The notes under the pieces: generated by a model
Databases searched by the model: none
What the model was told of the DNA's origin: nothing
What the model saw: the letters and a program-made list of their open reading frames with translations, nothing else
Assembly (NCBI GenBank): GCA_017308495.1
Contig: JAFKES010000082.1
Coordinates: 1 to 37,539 of the forward strand
Origin: Afipia sp.
GTDB lineage: Bacteria; Pseudomonadota; Alphaproteobacteria; Rhizobiales; Xanthobacteraceae
Direction of reading: 5' to 3'
DNA: 37,539 bases
Made by a program: the position numbers and the translations under genes
Shown: positions 27,986 to 36,981 of the stretch, one piece after another
Position numbering within the stretch: position 1 is the stretch's first letter
Layout: each line of letters begins with the position of its first letter

Positions 27986-28744
27986 ATGAATACGCTCACT
28001 CTGCACGGCCCGCCCGATCGCCACGATGTCCGCCGCTGGATCATCGCGGCGGTGATCGTGATCGCCGTGCATGTCGGGGCGGTCGCGGCGGGGGTGACAT
28101 GGTACGCGCCGCCCGACGTCGCCGGCACCGCGTCGGAACCGATCATGCTCGATCTGGAATCCGCGCCGCCGACGCCGGATCCGCAGGCCGACATCGCGCC
28201 CGGTCCGCAGATGCAGGAGGCCGAGCCGCCGCCGCCCGAGCCGGAGCCCGAGCAGCCGCAGCAGGTGGCGGAGGATCAGGTGCCGCCGACCCCGGAGCAG
28301 GAGAAGCCCGAGGTCGTCGCGCCGCCGGAGAAGAAGCCGGAGCCCAAGCCGATCGAAAAGCCGAAGCCGAAGAAGCCCAAGCCGATCGAGAAACCGAAGA
28401 AGCCGAGCGAGAATCCCGCCCCGCGCACCACGGCGTCGCCGCAGGCGGCGCAGGCCGCGCGCATGAATTACAGCGGGCTCCTGTCAGCGCATCTGCAGCG
28501 TTTCAAGCAGTATCCGGCCGGTGCCAAGGCCGCGGGCGAACAGGGCGTGGCGATGCTCAGCTTCACCGTCAGCCGCAGCGGCCATGTACTCGGCGCGCGG
28601 CTGTCGAGGTCGTCGGGCTCCGCGGCCCTGGACGGCGAGACCATGGCGATGATCCGCCGGGCGCAGCCCCTGCCGTCATTCCCGCCGGAAATGACGCAGA
28701 GTTCCGCCAGCTTCTCGGTGCCGGTGCGCTTCTTCCTACGCTGA
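27986..28744 (+). CDS. tonB: Energy transducer TonB
   Basis: The 252-residue protein has the three TonB parts: a single N-terminal membrane anchor (WIIAAVIVIAVHVGAVAAGV, about residues 12-32, with the functionally important His), a long periplasmic Pro/Glu/Lys spacer (about residues 60-150, with KPKPKKPKPIEKPKK-type repeats), and the C-terminal domain that contacts receptor TonB boxes (YPAGAKAAGEQGVAMLSF, then a SRSSGSAALDGETMAMIRRAQPLP helix). It transfers energy from ExbB/ExbD to the receptor encoded at 22-24.6 kb and probably to others. Last gene of the exb operon; no clear terminator follows. Confidence 0.95.
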   Translation: MNTLTLHGPPDRHDVRRWIIAAVIVIAVHVGAVAAGVTWYAPPDVAGTASEPIMLDLESAPPTPDPQADIAPGPQMQEAEPPPPEPEPEQPQQVAEDQVPPTPEQEKPEVVAPPEKKPEPKPIEKPKPKKPKPIEKPKKPSENPAPRTTASPQAAQAARMNYSGLLSAHLQRFKQYPAGAKAAGEQGVAMLSFTVSRSGHVLGARLSRSSGSAALDGETMAMIRRAQPLPSFPPEMTQSSASFSVPVRFFLR

Positions 28745-28846
28745 CGCGCGTCCCCCCTTTCATTCCAGCATGGCGTGTGGCGCATGGGCGCGCCGGAGCC
28801 TGCATGCTATAGAATATCCGGACGAACCTGCTCCGGAGGCTTCGTG

Positions 28847-30253
28847 ATGCTCGACGGTTTCGACGCCATTACCCTGGCGCGCGCGCAATTCGCGTTCACG
28901 ATGAGTTTCCACATCATCTTCCCGGCGTTCTCGATCGGGCTTGCGAGCTATCTCGCCGTGCTCGAGGCGCTGTGGCTGTGGACCGGGCGCGAGGTCTTCA
29001 TCAACCTGTTCAACTACTGGCTGAAGATCTTCGCCATCGCCTTCGGCATGGGCGTCGTCTCCGGCATCGTGATGTCGTACCAGTTCGGCACCAACTGGGC
29101 CGTGTTCTCCGACAGGGTCGGCCCGGTGATCGGGCCCCTGATGGCCTACGAGGTGCTGACGGCGTTTTTCCTCGAGGCCGGATTCCTCGGCGTCATGCTG
29201 TTCGGCCTCGAACGGGTCGGGCACCGGCTGCATTTCTTCGCGACGCTGATGGTCGCGGTGGGCACGCTGATCTCGGCGTTCTGGATCCTGTCGGCGAATT
29301 CGTGGATGCAGACGCCGGCCGGCTTCGCCATCAACGCCCACGGTCAGTTCGTGGCGGCGGACTGGTGGCAGGTGATCTTCAATCCGTCGTTTCCCTACCG
29401 TCTCGTGCATATGGTGCTGGCGGCGTATCTGACCACGGCGTTCGTGGTCGGCGGCGTCGGCGCCTATCATCTGCTGCGCCGGGCGCCGGGCGAAGGCGCG
29501 CGCGTGATGTTCTCGATGGCGATGTGGATGGCGGCGCTGGTCGCCCCGGTGCAGATCTTCGCCGGCGACCAGCACGGCCTCAACACCCTCGAACACCAGC
29601 CGGTGAAGGTCATGGCGATGGAAGGCCACTTCCAGAGCCATCCCGACGGCGCGCCGCTGGTGCTGTTCGGCCTGCCCGATCAGGCCGCCGGCGAGGTGCG
29701 CTACGCGCTCGAGATTCCCAAGGCGTCGTCGCTCATCCTCAAGCACGCGTGGGATGCGCCACTGAAGGGCCTCGACACCGTGCCCCGCGAGGACTGGCCC
29801 AATGTCGCCGTGGTGTTCTGGGCGTTCCGGATCATGGTCGGCATCGGCTTTCTGATGCTCGGCCTCGGCCTGCTCAGCCTGTGGGCGCGCTGGCGTGGAA
29901 CACTGTCGACGTGGAAACCGCTGCATCTTTACGCGCTGGCGATGGGCCCGGCGGGCTTCGTCGCGGTGCTGGCGGGATGGATCACCACCGAAGTCGGGCG
30001 GCAGCCGTTCACCGTGTACGGCCTGCTGCGCACCGCGGACGCGGCGTCGCCACTGGCCGCGCCCGCCGTGGCGTCGTCGCTGCTGGCCTTCATCGCGGTG
30101 TACTTCGTCGTGTTCGGCATCGGCGTGGTCTACATTCTGCGGCTGATGCAGGCGCCGCCGCATCCCGGCGAACACGGTCCGGGCCGGGAGGCGCCGACCC
30201 GCGCCGCCGGCATCACGCCCGCATCGGCTGTCGCCGCCTCGGGACAGGGGTGA
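28847..30253 (+). CDS. cydA: bd-type quinol oxidase subunit I (CydA, cyanide-insensitive type)
   Basis: Subunit I oxidises quinol and carries haems b558, b595 and d. The 468-residue protein has LARAQFAFTMSFHIIFPAFSIG with the haem His near residue 20, the GREVFINLFNYWLKIFAI motif, a second haem His in LVHMVLAAYLT near 185, the Q-loop EHQPVKVMAMEGHF, FGLPDQ, and the GWITTEVGRQPFTVYGLLRT motif near 385. The Q-loop is short (no long C-terminal insert as in E. coli CydA), which places it in the CioA/short-loop class often called cyanide-insensitive; sensitivity cannot be read from sequence. The ATG at 28847 is chosen for GGAGG 7 bases upstream. Followed by cydB after 4 bases. No FNR box was found upstream. 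Confidence 0.95.
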   Translation: MLDGFDAITLARAQFAFTMSFHIIFPAFSIGLASYLAVLEALWLWTGREVFINLFNYWLKIFAIAFGMGVVSGIVMSYQFGTNWAVFSDRVGPVIGPLMAYEVLTAFFLEAGFLGVMLFGLERVGHRLHFFATLMVAVGTLISAFWILSANSWMQTPAGFAINAHGQFVAADWWQVIFNPSFPYRLVHMVLAAYLTTAFVVGGVGAYHLLRRAPGEGARVMFSMAMWMAALVAPVQIFAGDQHGLNTLEHQPVKVMAMEGHFQSHPDGAPLVLFGLPDQAAGEVRYALEIPKASSLILKHAWDAPLKGLDTVPREDWPNVAVVFWAFRIMVGIGFLMLGLGLLSLWARWRGTLSTWKPLHLYALAMGPAGFVAVLAGWITTEVGRQPFTVYGLLRTADAASPLAAPAVASSLLAFIAVYFVVFGIGVVYILRLMQAPPHPGEHGPGREAPTRAAGITPASAVAASGQG

Positions 30254-30257
30254 CATC

Positions 30258-31271
30258 ATGACCGCGCTCCCGTTCGATATCGCTACCCTGTGGGCCTTCA
30301 TCATCGCCTTCGCCGTCTTCATGTACGTGGTGATGGACGGCTTCGATCTCGGCCTCGGCATGCTGTTTCCGCTGTTTCCGGACAAGCAGGATCGCGACGT
30401 GATGATGAACACCGTCGCCCCGGTGTGGGACGGCAACGAGACCTGGCTGGTGCTCGGCGGCGGCGGACTGATGGCGGCTTTTCCGCTCGCTTATGCGGTG
30501 CTGATGCCGGCGCTCTACACCCCGATCATCGCCATGCTGATCGGGCTGATCTTCCGCGGCGTGGCGTTTGAATTCCGCTGGCGCACCGCAAGCGAACGCA
30601 ACCGCTGGGACGCCGCCTTCTTCGGCGGCTCGCTGCTGGCCGCCCTGGCGCAGGGTATCGCGCTCGGCGCCATCCTGCAGGGCGTGCAGGTCGAAGGCCG
30701 CGCCTATGCCGGCGGCTGGTGGGACTGGCTGACGCCGTTCAGCATTCTCACCGGCCTCGCGGTGGTCGCGGGCTATGGCCTGCTCGGCGCAACGTGGCTG
30801 GTGATGAAGACCGATGGTTCGCTGCGCGACCGCGCCTACCGTCTGAGCGGAATCCTGCTGGTGGCGACGCTCCTCGCTATCGTCGCGGTCAGCGCCGCGA
30901 CGCCGTTTTTGCAGGCGGATTACTGGCGGCGCTGGTTCGAATGGCCCAACATCCTGTTCACCGCGCCGATCCCGCTGGCGGTGGCCTTGGTGACGCTGGC
31001 GCTGTTCACGAGCCTCGCGCGCCGGCAGGATCGCCGGCCGTTCCTGCTAACGCTGGTGCTGTTCGCGCTCACTTATGCGGGGCTCGGCGTCAGCCTCTAT
31101 CCCTATATCGTGCCGCAGAGCATCACCATCCACCAGGCGGCCGCGCCCGACAACAGCCTCGCCTTCATGATCGTCGGCGTGGCCGTGCTGGTGCCGCTGA
31201 TCCTCGGCTACACCGCCTGGGCCTATTGGGTGTTTCGCGGCAAGGTCGATGCCTCCAGCGGCTATCATTAG
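30258..31271 (+). CDS. cydB: bd-type quinol oxidase subunit II (CydB)
   Basis: Subunit II pairs with CydA in the inner membrane. The 337-residue protein has the family N-terminal helix VFMYVVMDGFDLGLGMLFPL, the NTVAPVWDGNETWLVLGGGG motif, FRGVAFEFRWR, and near the C-terminus ITIHQAAAPDNSLAFMIVG, with about eight or nine hydrophobic segments, full length. AGGGGTGACATC precedes the ATG. Its TAG stop codon shares its G with the first base of a 49-nt palindromic repeat. Confidence 0.95.
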   Translation: MTALPFDIATLWAFIIAFAVFMYVVMDGFDLGLGMLFPLFPDKQDRDVMMNTVAPVWDGNETWLVLGGGGLMAAFPLAYAVLMPALYTPIIAMLIGLIFRGVAFEFRWRTASERNRWDAAFFGGSLLAALAQGIALGAILQGVQVEGRAYAGGWWDWLTPFSILTGLAVVAGYGLLGATWLVMKTDGSLRDRAYRLSGILLVATLLAIVAVSAATPFLQADYWRRWFEWPNILFTAPIPLAVALVTLALFTSLARRQDRRPFLLTLVLFALTYAGLGVSLYPYIVPQSITIHQAAAPDNSLAFMIVGVAVLVPLILGYTAWAYWVFRGKVDASSGYH

Positions 31272-31319
31272 AGCTTGATCCCGAAAAGTGGGGACCGGTC
31301 TTCGGAAAGGATCATGCTC
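31271..31319 (+). repeat. 49-nt palindromic repeat, copy 2 (at the cydB stop codon)
   Basis: Outer arms GAGCTTGATC/GATCATGCTC pair with one mismatch, and CGAAAA near the left pairs with TCTTCG. It matches the element at 10102-10150 at 39 of 49 positions; the innermost outer-stem pair is C-G here and G-C there, a compensatory change. It lies between cydB and the small DUF2474-like gene. Confidence 0.85.
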
Positions 31320-31366
31320 GGACAAAAGATAAACACGGGCCGGCGCGAGCATGGGATGACAGCCCC

Positions 31367-31498
31367 GTGACGCCGCCGACCGGACCCACCCGCCCGCTGG
31401 CGCAGAAGCTTCTGTGGTTCGCGGGGCTGTGGCTGCTGGGCACGGGCACGGTCGCCGCCGTCGCCTTCGTGCTGCGGCTGTGGATCGCGCCGCATTGA
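31367..31498 (+). CDS. DUF2474-like bd-oxidase-associated membrane microprotein
   Basis: A 43-residue protein, MTPPTGPTRPLAQKLLWFAG at the start, then one hydrophobic helix (LWFAGLWLLGTGTVAAVAFV) and a short LRLWIAPH tail. The length, the leading basic/Trp-rich stretch and the place directly after cydAB match the DUF2474 small proteins found after cioAB in Pseudomonas and other proteobacteria, which are thought to act like CydX, stabilising the oxidase. The only start in this frame is GTG at 31367, with a weak GGGAT upstream; it is 95 bases after cydB, separated by a palindromic repeat. Confidence 0.7.
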   Translation: MTPPTGPTRPLAQKLLWFAGLWLLGTGTVAAVAFVLRLWIAPH

Positions 31499-31724
31499 GC
31501 GCGGGCGCAGCGCCGGCACATGAAACTTCGATCATCGCGGCGCGGCACTTCGACGACGCGGCAATCGGACTCCTTGTTTTAATTTGACATTTTCGCCCGC
31601 GCCCACCAAGAAACGGACTACTTGACGGCGCCCGGCACAAGCATCCGGCCGCCGGCATCACTTGCCAGCCGTCCGCAACTAAGATTTTATGGATGCGGGG
31701 TCTGGGCTTACGCAGGATAACGTC

Positions 31725-32327
31725 ATGATCAATTTCCGGCTTTTCTCCCTGGCCGTCCTCACGGCTGCCAGCGTGGTGGGGGGATCGTCCTACGCTCTCG
31801 CGCAGGGACGCGAGATGAACATCGGCGACCAGCCCGGATACGTCCCCAACGCGGCGGAAGAAGAACTGTCGCCGGAATTCAAGCGCACCGCGGTGTTCTA
31901 TCGCACCAGCGAGCCGCCCGGCACCATCATCATCAGCACCTCCGAGCGTTTCCTGTATCTGATCCAGGGCAACGGCCGGGCGCTGCGTTACGGCATCGGC
32001 GTCGGCCGCGAAGGCTTCCAGTGGCAGGGCCTGCAGAAGATCTCGCGCAAGCAGGAATGGCCGGACTGGACCCCGCCGCCGGAAATGATCGAGCGCCAGC
32101 CTTATCTGCCGCGCTTCATGGCAGGCGGCCCCGGCAATCCGATGGGCGCCCGCGCGCTGTATCTCGGCGCCACGGTTTATCGCATTCACGGCACCAACCA
32201 GCCGCAGACCATCGGCAGCGCCGTGTCGTCGGGATGCTTCCGTCTGGTCAATGCCGACATCACCGACCTGTATGAGCGCGTTCCGGTCGGCACCAAGGTG
32301 ATCATCCGCCAGCGGCCCGAAATCTGA
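31725..32327 (+). CDS. L,D-transpeptidase (YkuD domain)
   Basis: A 200-residue periplasmic enzyme of the YkuD family that makes 3-3 or lipoprotein cross-links in peptidoglycan. It has a signal peptide with cleavage after SYALA (near residue 27), a strand segment TIIISTSERFLYLIQGNGRALRY, and the catalytic motif HGTNQPQTIGSAVSSGCFRL with His and Cys (Cys near residue 172), then a terminal VPVGTKVIIRQ. The ATG at 31725 is used since it opens the signal peptide; the frame is open 12 codons upstream. The 226-base spacer before it has a TTGACA at 31584-31589, but no convincing -10. Confidence 0.92.
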   Translation: MINFRLFSLAVLTAASVVGGSSYALAQGREMNIGDQPGYVPNAAEEELSPEFKRTAVFYRTSEPPGTIIISTSERFLYLIQGNGRALRYGIGVGREGFQWQGLQKISRKQEWPDWTPPPEMIERQPYLPRFMAGGPGNPMGARALYLGATVYRIHGTNQPQTIGSAVSSGCFRLVNADITDLYERVPVGTKVIIRQRPEI

Positions 32328-32415
32328 TTTCCGGCCGCGGTCCCTCCCATTGCACGACCGCCTTTACTCCGACGCGCATATCATCTGACGCGCATTGCAC
32401 AAGCAGGATCGATTC

Positions 32416-33465
32416 ATGGCCATTTTTTCGCGCACCTTCCGTTCCGGCCTGTTGATCGGCTGCGCCATCGCGGTGGCTGTCGCCGCCGCCGCGATCACCT
32501 ACGAACGGTATGATACGCGAACCCTGAAACGCACCCTGCGGCGCGACGCCGTGCTGTGCGGCGTCAACACCGGCCTGCCCGGCTTCTCGATGCCGGACGA
32601 CAAGGGCAACTGGTCCGGCTTCGACGTCGACTTCTGCCGCGCCGTCGCCGCCGCGATCTTCAACGACCCCAAAAAGGTGAAGTTCGTCCCGCTCGACGCC
32701 AACCAGCGCTTCAAGGAATTGCGCGACCGCAAGGTCGACATCCTGTCACGCAACTCGACCTACAGCATGTCGCGCGAGACCGAATACGGCCTCACCTTCG
32801 CGGGCATCGCCTATTATGACGGCGCCGGCTTCATGGTGCCGCAGTCGCGCAACGTGTCCTCCGGCCTCGAACTCGACGGCAGCAAGGTCTGCGTCCAGGG
32901 CAACACCACGACGCAGCTCAACCTCGCCGACTATTTCCGTGCCAACAACATCAAGTACCAGGAGCTCAACCTCCCGAGCCTGGAAGAGCTGATCAAGGCC
33001 TACGATTCGGGAAAATGCGACGTGCTGACCACCGACGTGTCGCAGCTCTACGCCATCCGCCTGCGCCTGACCAAGCCGGCCGATCACGTGATCCTGCCCG
33101 ACGTCGTCTCCAAGGAGCCGCTGGCCCCCGTGGTGCGCCAGCGTGACGACGAATGGATGATGATCGTGAAGTGGACGCTCTACGCCATGATCAACGCCGA
33201 GGAGCTTGGCGTCACCTCGCAGAACATCGACCAGGCGCTGAAGTCGAAGAAGCCGGACGTGATGCGGCTGGTCGGCACCGAGGGCGCCTATGGCGAGGAA
33301 CTCGACCTGCCGCGGGACTGGGCCGCGCGCATCATCCGTCATGTCGGCAACTACGGCGAAGTCTACGACCGCAACGTCGGCGAGGGTTCGAAGCTCGCCA
33401 TTCCGCGCGGTCTCAACCAGCTGTGGAATGCCGGCGGCATCCAGTACGCGCCGCCGATCCGCTGA
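32416..33465 (+). CDS. Amino-acid ABC transporter substrate-binding protein (family 3, AapJ-like)
   Basis: A 349-residue extracytoplasmic solute-binding protein. It has an N-terminal hydrophobic segment (SGLLIGCAIAVAVAAAAITY) with no clear cleavage site, then LCGVNTGLPGFSMPDDKGNWSGFDVDFCRA, the family 3 opening, VDILSRNSTYSMSRE, and the C-terminal lobe ending GLNQLWNAGGIQYAPPIR. It most resembles AapJ/BztA-type general amino-acid binding proteins. AGGA lies 7 bases before the ATG at 32416. No permease or ATPase gene is next to it; glnD follows after 35 bases. Confidence 0.88.
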   Translation: MAIFSRTFRSGLLIGCAIAVAVAAAAITYERYDTRTLKRTLRRDAVLCGVNTGLPGFSMPDDKGNWSGFDVDFCRAVAAAIFNDPKKVKFVPLDANQRFKELRDRKVDILSRNSTYSMSRETEYGLTFAGIAYYDGAGFMVPQSRNVSSGLELDGSKVCVQGNTTTQLNLADYFRANNIKYQELNLPSLEELIKAYDSGKCDVLTTDVSQLYAIRLRLTKPADHVILPDVVSKEPLAPVVRQRDDEWMMIVKWTLYAMINAEELGVTSQNIDQALKSKKPDVMRLVGTEGAYGEELDLPRDWAARIIRHVGNYGEVYDRNVGEGSKLAIPRGLNQLWNAGGIQYAPPIR

Positions 33466-33500
33466 TGCCCCTGCGCGCGTTATCCATTTAACGGAAGAGG

Positions 33501-36293
33501 ATGACCACCGTACCTGCGAAGCTTCCGGATATCGAGACGGTATTCGACTCGAGCCGCATCGCGGCGGAGATCGGCGCGCTCGCGCAACAGCACGCCGGCA
33601 GGGACGATGTTTTTCGCGCGGCGATCACCCAGCTTCTGAAGGGCGAACTGGCGCGCGCGCGCGCGGCGGCGCAGGCGGACCTGCTCAAGAACCGGCACGG
33701 ACGACGCTGCGCCGAGCGGCTGTGTTTCGTGCAGGACGAGATCATCACCCTGCTGTTCAACGCCGCCACGCGGCATCTCTATCATTCGCCGACGCCATCG
33801 GATTCCGAGCGCATGGCGGTGATCGCCACCGGCGGCTACGGCCGCGGCCTGATGGCGCCGGAATCCGACATCGATCTGTTGTTCATCCTGCCCTACAAGC
33901 AGACCGCCTGGGGCGAGCAGGTCGTCGAGGCGATTCTCTATTGCCTGTGGGACATGGGGCTGAAGGTCGGCCACGCCACGCGCTCGGTGGATGAATCGAT
34001 CCGGCAGGCGCGGGGCGACATGACCATCCGCACCTCGGTGCTGGAGACCCGGTTCCTGGCCGGCGACCGGGCGCTCTACGACGAACTCGTCACCCGCTTC
34101 GACCGCGAGGTGGTGCAGGGCACCGCCGCCGAGTTCGTGGTCGCCAAGCTTGCCGAGCGCGAGGAGCGCCACCGCCGCGTCGGCCAGTCGCGCTATCTGG
34201 TCGAGCCCAATGTGAAGGATGGCAAGGGCGGCCTGCGCGACCTGCACACGCTGTTCTGGATCGCCAAATACGTCTACCGCGTCCGCGACGCCGAGGATCT
34301 GGTGGCGCGCGGTGTGTTCGACGCGCAGGAATTCCGCACCTTCCGCCGCTGCGAAAACTTCCTGTGGTCGGTCCGCTGCAACATGCATTTCTTCACCGGG
34401 CGGGCCGAGGAGCGGCTGTCGTTCGAAATCCAGCGCGAGATCGCCCAGCGCCTCGGTTACACCTCGCATCCCGGCATGCAGGACGTCGAGCGCTTCATGA
34501 AGCACTACTTCCTGATCGCCAAGGAGGTCGGCGACCTCACCGCGATCCTGTGCGCCAAGCTGGAGGATCAGGAGGCCAAGCCGGCGCCGGTGCTGAGCCG
34601 GATGATGGCGCGGCTGCGGCCCGGCCGCGCCCGCGGCCGCGTTCCCGGCGGCGAGGACTTCGTCATCGACAACAACCGCATCAACCTCGCGGCGCCCGAC
34701 GTCTTCAAGCGCGATCCGGTCAACCTGATCCGCATCTTCCGCCTCGCCCAGAAGCACAACCTCGCGTTCCATCCCGACGCCATGCGCGCGGCGACGCGCT
34801 CGCTCGGCCTCATCACACCGAAGCTGCGCGAGGATGCCGAGGCCAACGCGCTGTTCATGGAGATCCTGACGTCGAACGACGCCGAGATCGTGCTGCGGCG
34901 GATGAACGAGACCGGGGTGCTGGGCCGCTTCATCCGCGCCTTCGGCCGCATCGTGTCGATGATGCAGTTCAACATGTATCATCACTACACCGTGGACGAG
35001 CACCTGCTGCGCTGTATCGGCATCCTTCAGGAAATCGAGCGCGGCGGCCATGAGGAGTTCGCCCTCGCCAGCGACCTGATGCGCAAGATCCGCCCCGAGC
35101 ATCGCGCCGTGCTCTACATGTCGGTGTTCCTGCATGACGTCGCCAAGGGCCGCCCGGAGGACCACTCCATCGCCGGCGCCCGGGTGGCGCGGCGGCTATG
35201 CCCTCGTTTCGGCTTCAATGCCGCCGAGACCGAACTGATCGCTTGGCTGATCCAGGAACACCTCACCATGTCCACGGTGGCGCAGTCGCGCGACCTGTCC
35301 GATCTCAAGACCATCGAGAACTTCGCCGCCGTGGTGCAGTCGGTGGAGCAGATGAAGCTGCTGACCATCCTGACCACCGCCGATATCCGCGGCGTCGGCC
35401 CCGGCGTCTGGAACGGCTGGAAGGCGCAGCTGATCCGCACGCTGTATTACGAGACCGAGCCGGTGCTGACCGGCGGCTTCTCCGAGGTCAACCGCACCCA
35501 GCGCATCCTGTCGGCACAGGCCGAATTCCGCGCCGCCTTCACCGAGTGGCCGGAGACCGAACGCGAAGCCTATATCGCGCGGCACTATCCCGCCTACTGG
35601 CTCAAGGTCGATCTGGCGCGCAAGATCCGCCATGCCCGCTTCGTCAAGGCGAGCGAGGCCGGCGGCCACAAGCTTGCCGTCAATGTCGGCTTCGACGAGA
35701 GCCGCGGCGTCACCGAACTCACCATCCTGGCGCCGGACCATCCGTGGCTGCTGTCGATCATCGCCGGCGCATGCGCGGCGGCGGGCGCCAACATCGTTGA
35801 CGCCCAGATCTACACCACCACCGACGGCATCGCGCTCGACACCATCGCCATCACCCGCGAGTACGAGCGCGACGACGACGAGGGCCGCCGCGCCACGCGC
35901 ATCGGCGACACCATCGAGCAGGTGCTGGACGGCAAGTTGCGACTGCCCGACATGATGGCGCGGCGCACCGCCGCCAAGGCGCGGCTGAAGCCGTTCACGG
36001 TCGAGCCGGAGGTCATCATCAACAACCAGTGGTCGGACCGCCACACCGTGATCGAGGTCTCGGGCCTCGACCGGCCGGGCCTGCTGTTCCAGCTCACCAC
36101 CGCGATTTCGAAGCTCAACCTCAACATCGCCTCGGCGCATGTCGCGACCTTCGGCGAGCGCGCCCGCGACGTGTTCTACGTCACCGACCTGCTTGGCGCG
36201 CAGATCACCGCGCCGACGCGGCAGGCTGCGATCAAGCGCGCGCTGATCCATCTGCTCGCCCATAGCGATTCATCGGAGAAACCGGCGGCTTAA
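33501..36293 (+). CDS. glnD: [Protein-PII] uridylyltransferase/uridylyl-removing enzyme
   Basis: GlnD senses glutamine and adds or removes UMP on PII proteins (GlnB/GlnK), setting nitrogen assimilation. The 930-residue protein shows the nucleotidyltransferase site GGYGRGLMAPESDIDLLFI near residue 110, the GlnD central segment (NVKDGKGGLRDLHTLFW near 235), an HD domain with HDVAKGRPEDHS near 545, and two C-terminal ACT domains (LTILAPDHPWLLSIIAG near 740 and VIEVSGLDRPGLLFQLTTAI near 850). All expected parts are present. The start ATG directly follows GGAAGAGG. The stop codon overlaps the convergent ogt stop codon. Confidence 0.96.
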   Translation: MTTVPAKLPDIETVFDSSRIAAEIGALAQQHAGRDDVFRAAITQLLKGELARARAAAQADLLKNRHGRRCAERLCFVQDEIITLLFNAATRHLYHSPTPSDSERMAVIATGGYGRGLMAPESDIDLLFILPYKQTAWGEQVVEAILYCLWDMGLKVGHATRSVDESIRQARGDMTIRTSVLETRFLAGDRALYDELVTRFDREVVQGTAAEFVVAKLAEREERHRRVGQSRYLVEPNVKDGKGGLRDLHTLFWIAKYVYRVRDAEDLVARGVFDAQEFRTFRRCENFLWSVRCNMHFFTGRAEERLSFEIQREIAQRLGYTSHPGMQDVERFMKHYFLIAKEVGDLTAILCAKLEDQEAKPAPVLSRMMARLRPGRARGRVPGGEDFVIDNNRINLAAPDVFKRDPVNLIRIFRLAQKHNLAFHPDAMRAATRSLGLITPKLREDAEANALFMEILTSNDAEIVLRRMNETGVLGRFIRAFGRIVSMMQFNMYHHYTVDEHLLRCIGILQEIERGGHEEFALASDLMRKIRPEHRAVLYMSVFLHDVAKGRPEDHSIAGARVARRLCPRFGFNAAETELIAWLIQEHLTMSTVAQSRDLSDLKTIENFAAVVQSVEQMKLLTILTTADIRGVGPGVWNGWKAQLIRTLYYETEPVLTGGFSEVNRTQRILSAQAEFRAAFTEWPETEREAYIARHYPAYWLKVDLARKIRHARFVKASEAGGHKLAVNVGFDESRGVTELTILAPDHPWLLSIIAGACAAAGANIVDAQIYTTTDGIALDTIAITREYERDDDEGRRATRIGDTIEQVLDGKLRLPDMMARRTAAKARLKPFTVEPEVIINNQWSDRHTVIEVSGLDRPGLLFQLTTAISKLNLNIASAHVATFGERARDVFYVTDLLGAQITAPTRQAAIKRALIHLLAHSDSSEKPAA

Positions 36294-36826
36294 ATCCCGC
36301 CCACCCTGATCGCCGCGCCTTCATGAGCCAGCAGCCACTGCTTGCGGGCAAGGCCGCCGGCATAGCCGGTGAGCGCACCGTCGGCGCCGATCAGGCGATG
36401 GCACGGCACCACGACGCTGATCGGATTGGCGCCGTTGGCGAGGCCCACCGCGCGCGCCGCGTTGGCGAGCTTCAACCGCGCCGCCATCTCGCCATAGCTC
36501 GCGGTCGCGCCGGGCGGGATGGTTTGCAGTGCGCGCCAGACCTTGCGCTGGAACGGCGTGCCGTTGGTGTCCCACGGAATCGCGGCGAGGCGGCCGAGGT
36601 CGCCGGCGAAATAATCGTTTAGCGCGGCGGTGATCGCTTGCGGCGCGGGCCCGGCTTTGAGGATGATCGCGCCGTAGTGCCGCCGCAGCAGGCGATGCAG
36701 CCGCGCCTCGCAATCGGACCAGTCGAGGGCGCGAATCCGGCCGTGCTCGTCGCTCACCAGCAGGGCGGTGCCGATCGGCGTTTTGAGATGGTCGAGAGCG
36801 AGGCAGCGAGGCGGGTTCGAAGACAT
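36290..36826 (-). CDS. ogt: Methylated-DNA--protein-cysteine methyltransferase
   Basis: A suicide repair enzyme that removes alkyl groups from O6-alkylguanine by transfer to its own cysteine. The 178-residue protein has the helix-turn-helix and active-site region: FQRKVWRALQTIPPGATASY, then VVPCHRLIGADGALTGYAGG with the acceptor Cys in PCHR near residue 144. I start it at the ATG at 36826 (MSSNPPRCLALD), with GAGA upstream; the frame is open 14 codons further. It converges on glnD with the last bases overlapping. Whether it is ogt or ada-C-like is not decided by the sequence; the name is by length. Confidence 0.93.
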   Translation of the reverse strand: MSSNPPRCLALDHLKTPIGTALLVSDEHGRIRALDWSDCEARLHRLLRRHYGAIILKAGPAPQAITAALNDYFAGDLGRLAAIPWDTNGTPFQRKVWRALQTIPPGATASYGEMAARLKLANAARAVGLANGANPISVVVPCHRLIGADGALTGYAGGLARKQWLLAHEGAAIRVGGI

Positions 36827-36981
36827 GTTGCGTCTCTGCGCGTTGCGTGGCGCGCACCATCGCCGCATCCGCGACCGGCGTCATTCCGTTTTCCGACATC
36901 ACCCACACCGCAGCTGCGCGAAACCGTCGCCTGAACCGGTCGCAGCATGATAGGGTTCGCAGCAATCGACGGGGGCTTCGC

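Noticed and set aside
31584-31589. A TTGACA in the spacer before the L,D-transpeptidase
   Set aside because: A perfect -35 hexamer, but no acceptable -10 is found at 16-18 bases, so I do not call a promoter.
36290-36293. Overlapping stop codons of glnD and ogt as a sign of antisense control
   Set aside because: A four-base convergent overlap is common in compact genomes and gives no evidence of regulation.
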